Assembly (NCBI GenBank): GCA_937874185.1 | Contig: CALNAK010000021.1 | Location: 1-64,000, forward strand | Length of the DNA stretch: 64,000 bases | Origin: an uncultured Lactobacillus sp. | GTDB taxonomy: Bacteria > Bacillota > Bacilli > Lactobacillales > Lactobacillaceae | Direction of reading: 5' to 3' | Translations under genes and position numbers: made by a program | In this document: one piece after another, positions 53,759 to 62,646 of the stretch | Numbering within the stretch: the stretch's first letter is position 1 | Layout: each line of letters opens with the position of its first letter | Notes under the pieces: generated by a model | The model's input: only the letters and a program-made list of their open reading frames with translations | Told to the model about the DNA's origin: nothing | Database searches by the model: none

Positions 53759-54418
53759 CTACTTATGTTTGTTAACTATATCAGTTACTGTATTTACAAC
53801 TTCTTCAATTGTCATATCAGAACTATCGACTTCAATGGCATCGTCAGCTTTCTTCAATGGAGAAATTTCACGATGTGAGTCCTTGTAATCTCTAGCAGCA
53901 ATTTCATCCTGCAATTCTTTTAAAGGCGTATTGATTCCACGTTCAATATTCTCTTTGAAACGTCTTTGTGCACGCACTTCAACACTAGCAATTAAGAATA
54001 TTTTGACTTCGGCATTTGGTAAGACAGTTGTTCCAATATCACGACCGTCCATAACAATATCAATGTCATTAGCCATTGCCCTTTGCATATCCACCAATTC
54101 AGTTCTAACTTCTTTGATTGCAGAAACCTGAGAGACATTATTAGTGATCTCCTCAGTTCTAATTGCATCAGAAATATCTTCATCATCTAACCAAACATGT
54201 TGTCCATCCTCTTGATTAGTAAAATGAATTTTATGTTCTGACATTAATTTCAAAATATTGAGAGTATCACCATAACCCACATTATTCTTTTTTGCAAGTA
54301 ATGTTACCGCACGGTACATTGCACCAGTGTCACAATAAACAAACTTTAAATTCTTAGCAATCAACTTAGCAATTGTACTCTTTCCCGCGGAAGCTGGGCC
54401 ATCAATAGCAATTTGCAT
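53759..54418 (-). CDS. cmk: Cytidylate kinase
   Basis: A 219-residue kinase. GPASAGKSTIAK is the P-loop; YCDTGAMYRAV and DGRDIGTTVLPNA bind CMP; RAQRRFKENIERG is the lid. It phosphorylates CMP and dCMP. First gene of the cmk-der unit; a terminator separates it from the LysM gene. Confidence 0.97.
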   Translation of the reverse strand: MQIAIDGPASAGKSTIAKLIAKNLKFVYCDTGAMYRAVTLLAKKNNVGYGDTLNILKLMSEHKIHFTNQEDGQHVWLDDEDISDAIRTEEITNNVSQVSAIKEVRTELVDMQRAMANDIDIVMDGRDIGTTVLPNAEVKIFLIASVEVRAQRRFKENIERGINTPLKELQDEIAARDYKDSHREISPLKKADDAIEVDSSDMTIEEVVNTVTDIVNKHK

Positions 54419-54435
54419 CTAATTTCTCTCCTTAA

Positions 54436-54472
54436 TAAAAGGGCCCAGACAAAATTGTCAGAGACCCTTCAG
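54436..54472 (-). terminator. Terminator of the LysM gene
   Basis: AAGGGTCTCTGAC pairs with GTCTGGGCCCTT on the minus strand with small mismatches, followed by TTTAT. Confidence 0.75.
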
Positions 54473-54482
54473 CACTTATAAA

Positions 54483-55646
54483 TTATTTAACTCTTAAACT
54501 TGTACCTGGTGTTAATGTTCCAACGTTACCATTCATACTCTTTAATTGAGCAGTTGTTAGGTTGTTGTTGTAAGCAATTCTAAACCAATTATCTCCAGCT
54601 TTAACAGTATAATATGATGCTCCACTAGCAGCACTATTACTATTTGAAGTAGTGTTATTAGCAGAATTATCAGTTGTTGTACCTGTTGATGATTGTTGGT
54701 TTGAATTTTGTGATTGTGATTGTGAATTATTACTATCGCTTGCAGTAGTGCTACCACTATTGCTGTTTGAAGTATTATCAGATGCAGTTTGGTTTGTATC
54801 ACTTGTACTACTGCTATCTGATCCACTGTTATCACTTACAGTACCGGAATTATTATTGCTGTTTGAGTCTGTACTACTGGTCGTTGACTTTTTAGGAGTC
54901 TCCTTCTTAGCAGTAGTAGTTTTCTTTTTTGGAGTAGCCTTTTTGGCAGCTTTCTTTTTTTTAGCAGATTTGTCTTTGTTCTCAACTGATTTCTCAGGTT
55001 GAGCACTGTCTAAGTCACTGCTACCACTACCCTTAACAACGTTAATTATTACCGGTGTAAACATAATAATAATTAAAGCAATAACTAAAGTAACAACTAA
55101 TGTATGATTACCACGTTGCTTTTCTTTAGTAACGGCACGAGAAACATGACCTTCATCATCAGTATCGGAATCAAAACTATTTTCCCAAGGCTTCTTACTA
55201 TCTGAAGCTTTGGAATCCTCAGTATCATCAGCAGCTGGTTCACTGTGATCGACATCATCGGAATCGTTTGACTCTGATTCTGGAGTATCTTCTGGTTCTT
55301 GTGTATTATCTACATTGTCGTTGTTTTCAACATTTGGTTCAGAATTAGTATCTTGTTGTGACTTACTTAAATGATCTTGGCTTTCCTCAGATTGAAGATG
55401 ATCCATCGAACTGGCCGCCGCAGCACCAGCTGCAGCACCCATAGCAGCGTTCTTCATACCATTGTTCGCAGATGCATCATTAGAAGTTTGATCGTCAGAA
55501 ACTGCATCATTTGTTGGTGTATTGTCACCTGTTTCGAGTAGATGGTATTTCTTCAGATCCTCAAGACTAACTGATCCCTCAAGTCCTTGAGTGGATTTAG
55601 GAACGCGAGAATCGCCAGACATATTGTTTTTATCCTTATCGGCCAT
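54483..55646 (-). CDS. Membrane-anchored LysM-domain protein
   Basis: A 387-residue protein: a cytoplasmic acidic low-complexity part (about 1-175, rich in Asp, Ser, Asn), one membrane segment (TLVVTLVIALIIIMFTPVII, about 181-200), a Lys/Ala then Ser/Asn/Thr-rich linker (about 215-340) and a single C-terminal LysM domain (YYTVKAGDNWFRIAYNNNLT, from about 344). It binds cell-wall glycan. The layout resembles the EF1546/SAG1386 type of surface protein. It lies between ribU and cmk; wall-related role inferred. Confidence 0.87.
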   Translation of the reverse strand: MADKDKNNMSGDSRVPKSTQGLEGSVSLEDLKKYHLLETGDNTPTNDAVSDDQTSNDASANNGMKNAAMGAAAGAAAASSMDHLQSEESQDHLSKSQQDTNSEPNVENNDNVDNTQEPEDTPESESNDSDDVDHSEPAADDTEDSKASDSKKPWENSFDSDTDDEGHVSRAVTKEKQRGNHTLVVTLVIALIIIMFTPVIINVVKGSGSSDLDSAQPEKSVENKDKSAKKKKAAKKATPKKKTTTAKKETPKKSTTSSTDSNSNNNSGTVSDNSGSDSSSTSDTNQTASDNTSNSNSGSTTASDSNNSQSQSQNSNQQSSTGTTTDNSANNTTSNSNSAASGASYYTVKAGDNWFRIAYNNNLTTAQLKSMNGNVGTLTPGTSLRVK

Positions 55647-55728
55647 TAAAAACCAACCTCCTGATTTCTATCTATTAAAGCATATCATAAAAGTTTAAAT
55701 TTTTTCTTTAAAGATTTATAAAGTTTTA

Positions 55729-56280
55729 CTATTTAATCATAAAATGACCCTTAATTCGTGGATATACAACCATTACAGCAACAGAAATTATCAAAGCCTT
55801 AATAATATTGAACGGAATAACTCCAGTTGCTACATATTGGGCCAAACTCATGTTGAGTTTCATCCCAATTACGTTCATGTAAAGTGGCATGACCACAAAA
55901 TAGTTCAATACTGACATTATAACCGTCATTGAGACAGTTCCAGCAATAATCGCTAAAACTTTTTTATCTTTTTTCCAAAAGTAATTAAACGGTAATAATA
56001 ATGATACTGCGCCTACAAAGGCTGCACCATTACCAATCACCCCAGCAAGACCACTTCCAGTCACAATTACATGTACCATTGACTTGATCAATGCAATTAA
56101 GATTCCCCCAACAGGACCATAGGCAAAAGTTCCAATTAAAGTAACAACATCACTTAAATCAACTTTTAAAAATGGTAACCATATTAGTATTGGGAACTCA
56201 AAAAACATTAAAATTGTCCCCAACGCCGCAAAAATAGAAACTCCAATCGCTGCATGAAATTTGTACATACTCTTTCCCAT
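55729..56280 (-). CDS. ribU: Riboflavin ECF transporter S component RibU
   Basis: A 183-residue protein with six membrane segments. I use ATG 56280, nine bases after AAAGG; a longer frame reaches into the leader. FPFL-like and VDLSDVVTLIGTFAYGPVGG fit RibU-type S components. It captures riboflavin and works with shared EcfA/A'/T proteins encoded elsewhere. An FMN riboswitch with a terminator lies in its leader, which makes the substrate call strong. Confidence 0.95.
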   Translation of the reverse strand: MGKSMYKFHAAIGVSIFAALGTILMFFEFPILIWLPFLKVDLSDVVTLIGTFAYGPVGGILIALIKSMVHVIVTGSGLAGVIGNGAAFVGAVSLLLPFNYFWKKDKKVLAIIAGTVSMTVIMSVLNYFVVMPLYMNVIGMKLNMSLAQYVATGVIPFNIIKALIISVAVMVVYPRIKGHFMIK

Positions 56281-56310
56281 TAAAATCAACCTTTCCAATT
56301 GATCCTCAAA

Positions 56311-56352
56311 GAAAAAAGAAAGGCCTATTTTGGGCACACCAAAACAGACCTT
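56311..56352 (-). terminator. Riboswitch-controlled terminator of ribU
   Basis: On the minus strand AAGGTCTGTTTTGG pairs with CCAAAATAGGCCTT (two G-U) followed by TTCTTTTTTC. It sits between the FMN aptamer and ribU and should form when FMN is bound. Confidence 0.85.
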
Positions 56353-56358
56353 ACTCTG

Positions 56359-56470
56359 TTTTCTTCCATCTAGACTTTAACTATCGGTAGAGGAATTAAA
56401 CCTCTTCGGCCAACTTACGTTGGGTCGCGGACTATACCGCCGGTCGGGAATCACACCCTGCCCTGAAAAC
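56359..56470 (-). ncRNA. FMN riboswitch (RFN element)
   Basis: The minus strand carries the conserved pieces in order: TTTTCAGGGCAGGGTG, ATTCCCGACCGGCGGTATAG, TCCGCGACCC, a variable stem, CCTCTACCGATAGTTAAAG and TCTAGATGGAAGAAAA. All core nucleotides of the six-way junction are recognisable. It is followed by an intrinsic terminator and ribU, so FMN should switch off riboflavin uptake. Confidence 0.97.
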
Positions 56471-56753
56471 CAATTATTCAATTATACGTATAATATAGCA
56501 GACCTCTTCTTGCAGTTCAACTACAAGGTTATTTATTCAATATATCTCAAGAATTATCTTCAAAAAAAAATCTTTGATTTCATCAGATATTCAATAATTA
56601 TAAAGTTAAGATTTTACTTACAAATCACAATTTTAATTAAAATGCGCCGTTTTTTAACGAATAATCAAAAAAATACTTGATGACTATTCTAGCAGTCTTC
56701 AAGCATTTCATTAATTAAAAACGTTAAATAAACATTACCACTAAAGGATAATA

Positions 56754-57473
56754 TTATTTATCACTCTTCAATTGAGCAACTTCTTGTCTAGTTAAATCAC
56801 GATACTTACCTGATACAAGTCCATCAAGCGTTAGGAAGCCATAACTTTCACGAGCAAGTTTTTCAACGTGATGACCAACAGCATCAAACATATTCTTAAC
56901 TTGGTGATTATGTCCTTCATGAATCGTGATTTTTACGATTGAAGAGTTCTTCTTCTTATCTTTTGACATAACATGAACTTTGGCACGGGCACTAGTATAA
57001 TCCTTAAACTTAATACCCTTTTCCAAATTTCTGATTTCTTCAGTTGTCATAACACCTTCGATTTTAGCAATATATGTCTTATCGACATGATATCTAGGGT
57101 GCATCAAATGATTAGCAAACTCGCCATCATTAGTTAATAACAACAAACCAGAAGTATCGTAATCAAGGCGACCAATTGGATAGACACGTTCTTGAACATC
57201 ATCTAATAGATCTGTTACAACTTTTCTATCTTTATTATCTGTAACGGCTGAAATAACACCACGGGGTTTGTACATCAAAATATAACGTTTGTTTTCTGTT
57301 TCCAAAGGCATCCCGTCAACTTCAACCTTATCATTGTGATCGACTTTAACACCCATTTCTACAACAGTTTTTCCATTAACTCGGACGTGACCACTCGCAA
57401 TCATTTCCTCTGATTTACGACGTGAAGCAACACCTGAATCTGCCATAAACTTCTGTAATCTAACTTTCTCCAT
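56754..57473 (-). CDS. rluB: Ribosomal large subunit pseudouridine synthase RluB-type
   Basis: A 239-residue protein: N-terminal S4 domain (RLQKFMADSGVASRRKSEEM) and a RsuA/RluB catalytic domain with the active Asp in PIGRLDYDTSGLLLLTNDG. It converts a uridine in 23S rRNA helix 89-93 (position 2605 in E. coli) to pseudouridine. It overlaps scpB by 14 bases and ends the cvfB-to-rluB operon. Confidence 0.94.
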   Translation of the reverse strand: MEKVRLQKFMADSGVASRRKSEEMIASGHVRVNGKTVVEMGVKVDHNDKVEVDGMPLETENKRYILMYKPRGVISAVTDNKDRKVVTDLLDDVQERVYPIGRLDYDTSGLLLLTNDGEFANHLMHPRYHVDKTYIAKIEGVMTTEEIRNLEKGIKFKDYTSARAKVHVMSKDKKKNSSIVKITIHEGHNHQVKNMFDAVGHHVEKLARESYGFLTLDGLVSGKYRDLTRQEVAQLKSDK

Positions 57474-58005
57474 CTATATCTCCTATGTTTGAAACATCTT
57501 CAAAATTTTCTATTTTTGGTAAATCTTTTATATTCTTAATTCCAAAGTAATCAAAGAATTCATCTGTCAATCCATAAAGGTTTGGATGACCAGGCACATT
57601 CTTTTTACCGTTTTCTTTAATTAACTTTCTCATCAATAAAGTATTCAAACTACCCGAGCTTTGAACTCCACGAATCTCATCTATTTCAATTCTTGTGATT
57701 GGTTGGCGATAAGCCACAATTGATAAGACTTCTAAAGCAGCCTGGCTTAGCTTAGTTCCTAACCCTGATTTAAAATACTTTGTTAGTAGATCACTGAATT
57801 CATTCTTAGTCACCAGTTTATAAAGTGAATTGAATTCAACTAATTGAATCCCTGAATCAGCGTCAGTCATCAATTTGACGGTCAACTCTTCAATATTTTG
57901 TCTTAAAGCCGCACTATCAATCTCTAACAATTCAGCTAAATCTTTTTCCTTGATACCTTGGTCACCAGCAACGAACAATAGTGCCATTATTTTTGCTTGA
58001 TACAC
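57460..58005 (-). CDS. scpB: Segregation and condensation protein B
   Basis: A 181-residue ScpB with two winged-helix domains: IMALLFVAGDQGIKEKDLAEL (about 7-27) and the conserved LEVLSIVAYRQPITRIEIDE with IRGV (about 90-115). It joins ScpA and SMC to organise chromosomes. It starts two bases after scpA. Confidence 0.96.
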   Translation of the reverse strand: MYQAKIMALLFVAGDQGIKEKDLAELLEIDSAALRQNIEELTVKLMTDADSGIQLVEFNSLYKLVTKNEFSDLLTKYFKSGLGTKLSQAALEVLSIVAYRQPITRIEIDEIRGVQSSGSLNTLLMRKLIKENGKKNVPGHPNLYGLTDEFFDYFGIKNIKDLPKIENFEDVSNIGDIDGES

Positions 58006-58007
58006 AT

Positions 58008-58730
58008 TTAATTCCTCAATTCAATAAATAATTCACTCTTAAAGTCAGCTTGACTGATAGCAATCATTTGCTTACTAGCCAATTCCAAAATGGCCATAAA
58101 ATCAGTAACTATCTCTTCAATGTTATTATTCAGTTTTAAAAGTGCTTTAAAAGTCATTTTTTTAGCAGATTTCAATTCACTCAAAATATTATCGGTAGCA
58201 TCTTCAATCGACAAAGTTTCGTTCTCAATTGTTTCAACTTCCGGTTGGCGATTTTTTGTAGCTTGCAATAATTCCGCATAAGTCGTAGCTAAATCAGTCA
58301 ATGCAACTGAACCAGGCTCCAAAAATTGGTCCAATTGTTTACTAGGAATACTAACTTCTTTATCAAATTGTTGCTTTCTAACCTGTTCTTTTTCTTCAAA
58401 ATAAGCCGCAACTCGTTTATAGGTTTGATAAGTTAACAATTGTGAAACCAGCTCATTACGCGGATCTTCATCGAAATCGTCCTCAATTTCATCAGGAGCT
58501 TGTGGCAACAACATCTTACTTTTTATTGACATTAAAGTAGATGCCATAACAAGATAATCACCAGCCACATCCAGTTGTAAAACTTTCATACTTTTCAAAT
58601 AATCAATATATTGTTGAGTTATTTGAGCAATAGGAATGTCATAAATATCAACTTTTGACTCTTTGATCAAATGCAATAATAAATCGATTGGTCCTTGAAA
58701 ATCAGTTAATATTAAATTTAATTTTTGCAT
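58008..58730 (-). CDS. scpA: Segregation and condensation protein A
   Basis: A 240-residue kleisin. The N-terminal part FQGPIDLLLHLIKESKVDIY and IAQITQQYIDYL binds the SMC neck; the C-terminal winged helix about 175-240 contacts the SMC head. Its first codon overlaps the ribT stop. Forms the SMC-ScpAB condensin complex. Confidence 0.96.
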   Translation of the reverse strand: MQKLNLILTDFQGPIDLLLHLIKESKVDIYDIPIAQITQQYIDYLKSMKVLQLDVAGDYLVMASTLMSIKSKMLLPQAPDEIEDDFDEDPRNELVSQLLTYQTYKRVAAYFEEKEQVRKQQFDKEVSIPSKQLDQFLEPGSVALTDLATTYAELLQATKNRQPEVETIENETLSIEDATDNILSELKSAKKMTFKALLKLNNNIEEIVTDFMAILELASKQMIAISQADFKSELFIELRN

Positions 58731-59116
58731 TAATCGTTTTCTTTCGTATCTTTTTCAAGTTTCTTTTTATTCTGACGCCAGTGCTGTAATTGCTCACTCA
58801 ATCCAAAATTTCCCAACATAACATAATTAGGAAATCTTTGTTGAATATCGTCAAAAATTTTAAAAATATTACTTTGTGAGCGATAGGAAGGATTCAATGA
58901 AATATACTCAATAAAGACAGTGTTTTCCGAAAAGGATAAAGCCACTATTCCAGAATAGTCCTCAATATTACTTTTCCAAAGATATAATTGACGATTTTCA
59001 TCTTCAGAATAGAGTTTCAATTCTTGCTCCATATTATCTAAATCTTTTAAATCATTAATATATGACAAAAATCCCATAGCAATCATTTTATTTTCATCAC
59101 TATATTTATTAAGCAT
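58730..59116 (-). CDS. ribT: RibT-like GNAT-family protein
   Basis: A 128-residue protein fitting the short RibT family: NKMIAMGFLSYINDLKDL, LYLWKSNIEDYSGIVAL, IEYISLNPSYRSQSNI. The SYRSQ stretch stands where GNAT proteins bind acetyl-CoA. It is found between xerD and scpA in many lactobacilli. Its link to riboflavin is historical; its reaction is not known. Confidence 0.85.
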   Translation of the reverse strand: MLNKYSDENKMIAMGFLSYINDLKDLDNMEQELKLYSEDENRQLYLWKSNIEDYSGIVALSFSENTVFIEYISLNPSYRSQSNIFKIFDDIQQRFPNYVMLGNFGLSEQLQHWRQNKKKLEKDTKEND

Positions 59117-59130
59117 TCATAGTCCCCCAA

Positions 59131-60051
59131 TTAAGCACGTGGAAATGCCCTATTATACACTTGTTTCATATGTGTTTTATTAATATGCGTATAAATCTGA
59201 GTTGTCGAAATATCCGAATGTCCCAACAATTCTTGAACAACTCGCAGATCAGCACCATTTTCCAATAGATTAGTCGCAAAAGAATGTCGCAAAGTATGTG
59301 GCGTGACATCCTTTTTTATTCCAACCTGGGCAATATACTTTTTAATCATGCGCCAAATTGATTGTCTAGTTAATTTTTTACCACGGAAATTTAGGAAGAC
59401 TTCCTTTTGTTGACCGTATTTCTCAACCAAATCATTTCTTGTTTCGACAAAGTACTTTTTCAACCAAGTTATTGCTGTGTCACCAATTGGTAGCAAGCGT
59501 TCCTTATTACCTTTGCCTAAAGTCTTGATAAGTCCTAAATCCAAATGTAGATCATCCATACTTAAATTGACTAGTTCGCTAACTCGTAAGCCAGTGGCGT
59601 ACATAACTTCAAAAATAGTCCTATCTCTAACTCCTAACGGTGTTGTAATGTCCGGAGATTCAATCAAAGAATTTACTTCTTCCATTGATAGTACTACTGG
59701 CAAATGAGTTCCCTTTTTAGGTGCGTCCAATTCATTCATTGGATTAGCATGTATCTTATCAATCATTTCCATCCACTGATAAAATTTTCGTAAAGAAGAA
59801 AACATCCTCATTTGGGATGTTTTGGATTTTTGTTGTTTATCTTGACTAGCAAAAAACTCGGTTACTTTAAAGTGATCTTCTGGATAGAATTCAATCTTAT
59901 TTTTCTCTAAAAAACTACTAAACTCTAATAGATCTTGCTGATACGACACAATTGTATTCTTCGATAACCCACGATCTAATCTTAAATATCTGGCATAATC
60001 AGCGATTGTATCAATCATTGTTTGATTCTTAATTGATAATTTATCACTCAT
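59131..60051 (-). CDS. xerD: Tyrosine recombinase XerD
   Basis: A 306-residue recombinase. Catalytic residues lie in ATGLRVSELVN (Arg), GKGNKERLLP (Lys), TPHTLRHSFATNLL (His, Arg), LLGHSDISTTQIYTHIN (His, Tyr). It pairs with XerC at dif. AGGTGAT precedes the start. It is adjacent to cvfB and the scp genes. Confidence 0.95.
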   Translation of the reverse strand: MSDKLSIKNQTMIDTIADYARYLRLDRGLSKNTIVSYQQDLLEFSSFLEKNKIEFYPEDHFKVTEFFASQDKQQKSKTSQMRMFSSLRKFYQWMEMIDKIHANPMNELDAPKKGTHLPVVLSMEEVNSLIESPDITTPLGVRDRTIFEVMYATGLRVSELVNLSMDDLHLDLGLIKTLGKGNKERLLPIGDTAITWLKKYFVETRNDLVEKYGQQKEVFLNFRGKKLTRQSIWRMIKKYIAQVGIKKDVTPHTLRHSFATNLLENGADLRVVQELLGHSDISTTQIYTHINKTHMKQVYNRAFPRA

Positions 60052-60063
60052 AAAGTATCACCT

Positions 60064-60933
60064 CTACTTGAGATATGTGTAGCCATCTTTTTGTTCAATT
60101 TTTCTTTGTTTCATCAAATTACCAAGTGCACGTTTAAAACTACCTTTACTGATACCGAAGTATTCCTTGATAGCATCTGGATCACTCTTATCAGTATATG
60201 GCATCTTCTTATCTTGAGAATGTTCCAAAACAGCTACAATCATTTGTGCATCTGGTGTAATTTCTTCAAAAGCACGTGGTTTCATAGAAAGATTTAAACG
60301 ACGGTGACTTGTACCAATAACACGGGCCTTGATATGTTGACCAATGTGTAATGGTTCTCCTTGTTCATTAACATGGATGAATCCAATATAGTAACTTTCC
60401 GTCATCACAAAAGAACCAGTTTCTCTAATGGCAATGATAGTACCTTCTTCATCCTTGTTCTTTGTATCTTCACCAGGACTTCTAGCAATTTGAGTATAAA
60501 GCTCAATATCTGCTAATTTACCCCAAAGACGTCCCTTGTGATCAACGTCAAGTTTAACCATAACTTTGTCGCCCTTTTTAGGCCACTCTTGATGTTCAAA
60601 AGGAAGATCATCTAGTGAAACAACAATATCCTTATCTTCCAAACCAACATCAACAAAGACGCCTAAATCAGATCTTGTATCAGTAACTGTCGCAAAATCC
60701 CAGACACCTTCTGAAACAAGTGGCATAACAGTTGTCATGCGATTTTTATGTGATTGATCTTCATAAACGAACCCAGTAATGTCATCACCTAGTTCAGGAA
60801 TTTCTGTCAATTCAGCTAGTTGCAAAGCAAAGGTTGTACCTTCAATTTGAACAAAAGCTTCATCTTTATTTAAGTCAGTTACTGTACCCTCAAGCACTTT
60901 ACCGTACATTTCTTTTATATCCATATTCACCAT
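60064..60933 (-). CDS. cvfB: S1-domain RNA-binding protein CvfB
   Basis: A 289-residue protein with S1-like domains (GKVLEGTVTDLNKDEAFVQI at the start; GVFVDVGLEDKDIVVSLDDL; GTIIAIRETGSFVMTESYYI) and a C-terminal winged helix (SDPDAIKEYFGISKGSFKRA). It belongs to the YitL/CvfB family of RNA-binding regulators. The start could be ATG 60933 or 60924. It is the first gene of the xerD-scp operon and is not the ribosomal S1 protein. Confidence 0.92.
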   Translation of the reverse strand: MVNMDIKEMYGKVLEGTVTDLNKDEAFVQIEGTTFALQLAELTEIPELGDDITGFVYEDQSHKNRMTTVMPLVSEGVWDFATVTDTRSDLGVFVDVGLEDKDIVVSLDDLPFEHQEWPKKGDKVMVKLDVDHKGRLWGKLADIELYTQIARSPGEDTKNKDEEGTIIAIRETGSFVMTESYYIGFIHVNEQGEPLHIGQHIKARVIGTSHRRLNLSMKPRAFEEITPDAQMIVAVLEHSQDKKMPYTDKSDPDAIKEYFGISKGSFKRALGNLMKQRKIEQKDGYTYLK

Positions 60934-61164
60934 ACTCTTTTTAGTTAGTCATTTTATTAGTATTTATATTTTAACAGTAAACCAACGTTACATAAAACCT
61001 TTTTTCATAATAAAAGGATTTGATTTACAAATTAGTAATTTAACCGCCTATATTATATCAAAAATAATTGCTATTCAATGGCATTAACTTAAGTTTTTTA
61101 ATAACGATGTTTATAAAAAATCAAGATTGAATTTATTAATAAAAAGTGAAATAATTTTCTTTGT

Positions 61165-61178
61165 AGTAAGCGTTTTCT
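61165..61178 (+). promoter_or_regulatory. cre-like site upstream of the alcohol dehydrogenase gene
   Basis: AGTAAGCGTTTTCT matches 12 of 14 positions of the CcpA consensus. It lies 28 bases before the start codon, where bound CcpA would block transcription. Binding is inferred. Confidence 0.52.
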
Positions 61179-61205
61179 ATAAATTATTGAGAGAAGGATT
61201 TTGTT

Positions 61206-62327
61206 ATGCAAATTAAAGCTGCTGTTGTTGATAAAGTAAATGATCCATTTGTTATTAAAGATGATGTTCAATTAGCTGATATGACAGATGACGGTCTTCA
61301 AGTTAAAGTCGTTGCTTCAGGTATTTGCCATTCTGATGAGGCATTGCGTACAGGAGATGCTGCCTTTAGTTTCCCAGTTGTTCTTGGTCATGAGGGGTCA
61401 GGAATTGTTGAGAAAGTTGGCAAGAATGTTACTGATTTCAAGCCAGGCGACCATATTATTATGTCATTTTATTCATGTGGCGAATGCGATAACTGTTTAA
61501 AGGGTAAACCAACACAATGTCGTAAATACGCTGCATCAAATCTTTCTGGTACACGTCCTGATGGTTCTGACCACTTTACTGAAGATGGTCATCACGTTAG
61601 TGACATGTTCAATCAATCATCATTTACAACTCACACTGTAATTGATAAGAGAAATGCTGTTAAAGTTCCAAATAATCTTGATTTGAGAAAACTTGGACCT
61701 TTGGGCTGTGGTTACGTTACTGGTAGTGGTACAGTCTTCAATACACTTCAACCAAAACCCGGTGATACAATCGCTGTCTTTGGTACAGGTGCTGTTGGTC
61801 TTGCTGCAATGATGGCTGGTAAGATCTCTGGATGTGTCAATGTTATCGCCGTTGATATTGTTGATTCACGTTTGGAATTAGCTAAAAAATTAGGTGCAAC
61901 TGATGTTATCAATAGTAAAAATGAAGATGCTGTTGCTGCCATTAAGAAAATTACTGGCGGACTTGGTGTTGACTGGGCTGTTGATACAACTGGTGTTGCC
62001 AAAGTTATGACAGATTCGATTGCTGCCTTAACACAAGGTGGTACAACAGCTACTATTGCCGTTACTCCAAATAATATTGATATCAGTACATGGAATGACC
62101 TTTGCGTTGACGACAAGAAGATTGTCGGTGTAAATATGGGTGATTCAATTCCTCAAGTTGACATTCCTCGTCTAATCAAATTCTATCAAATGGGTCTCTT
62201 CCCATTCGATTTAACAGAAAAGTTTTATGACTTCGATCAAATTAATGAAGCTGACGCTGATTCAGTTAGTGGTAAGACTATCAAACCTATTTTGGTTATT
62301 GATAAAGACTATCAACCAGAAGCCTAG
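61206..62327 (+). CDS. Zinc-dependent alcohol dehydrogenase
   Basis: A 373-residue class III-like medium-chain dehydrogenase. Catalytic zinc ligands: Cys in GICHSDEA (about 39) and His in GHEGSG; structural zinc: four Cys in SCGECDNCLKGKPTQC (about 93-108). The NAD site is GTGAVGLAAM and Asp in AVDIVDSRLE. It converts primary or aryl alcohols and aldehydes with NAD(H). The substrate cannot be fixed. AGAAGGA precedes the start, and a cre-like site suggests carbon control. Confidence 0.94.
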   Translation: MQIKAAVVDKVNDPFVIKDDVQLADMTDDGLQVKVVASGICHSDEALRTGDAAFSFPVVLGHEGSGIVEKVGKNVTDFKPGDHIIMSFYSCGECDNCLKGKPTQCRKYAASNLSGTRPDGSDHFTEDGHHVSDMFNQSSFTTHTVIDKRNAVKVPNNLDLRKLGPLGCGYVTGSGTVFNTLQPKPGDTIAVFGTGAVGLAAMMAGKISGCVNVIAVDIVDSRLELAKKLGATDVINSKNEDAVAAIKKITGGLGVDWAVDTTGVAKVMTDSIAALTQGGTTATIAVTPNNIDISTWNDLCVDDKKIVGVNMGDSIPQVDIPRLIKFYQMGLFPFDLTEKFYDFDQINEADADSVSGKTIKPILVIDKDYQPEA

Positions 62328-62353
62328 TTTTTAATTTAGATAAAGAAGTATAA

Positions 62354-62390
62354 TGAGCTCCCAATTCGTACCTTGGATTGGGGGCTTTTG
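62354..62390 (+). terminator. Terminator of the alcohol dehydrogenase gene
   Basis: AGCTCCCAAT and ATTGGGGGCT form a 10-bp stem with one G-U, then TTTTG. Confidence 0.8.
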
Positions 62391-62600
62391 TCATTTAAAA
62401 CAAAGAAGCATATTCTCTAGTTTCCATTAACTTCCCTTTTACATTGGTATTATTGTTAGATTTTTTTGTTTGTATGTTTATATATGTTTTCGTAAAACAT
62501 ATATAAATACTAGTATAAATAGAAACTTCACTCTGATATATGAAGATGACCGTTGTCAAAAATTATTATTCCTTTTATTGTGTAAAATTAAAACATAATA

Positions 62601-62640
62601 AAAACGGCTCATAATCTTGATAGACTACAAGCCGTTATTA
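62601..62640 (-). terminator. Terminator of the secreted repeat-protein gene
   Basis: On the minus strand AACGGCT pairs with AGCCGTT across about 20 bases, followed by TTTATT. Confidence 0.7.
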
Positions 62641-62646
62641 ACATTC

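Larger units (their letters stand above)
62328..62646. other. Intergenic region, 319 bases
   Basis: Contains the adh terminator (62354-62390), the motif GTTTTCGTAAAAC in a longer palindrome (62483-62505), and the terminator of the secreted repeat protein (62601-62640). No gene seen. Confidence 0.5.

Noticed and set aside
54652..55002. 116-residue frame opposite the LysM gene
   Set aside because: It is the complement of the low-complexity Ser/Asn/Lys-rich linker and has no independent support.
54483..55646. Tandem Ser/Asn/Thr codon repeats in the LysM gene as a mobile or CRISPR-like repeat
   Set aside because: The repetition follows from low-complexity protein sequence in one frame; unit length is irregular and no spacers exist.
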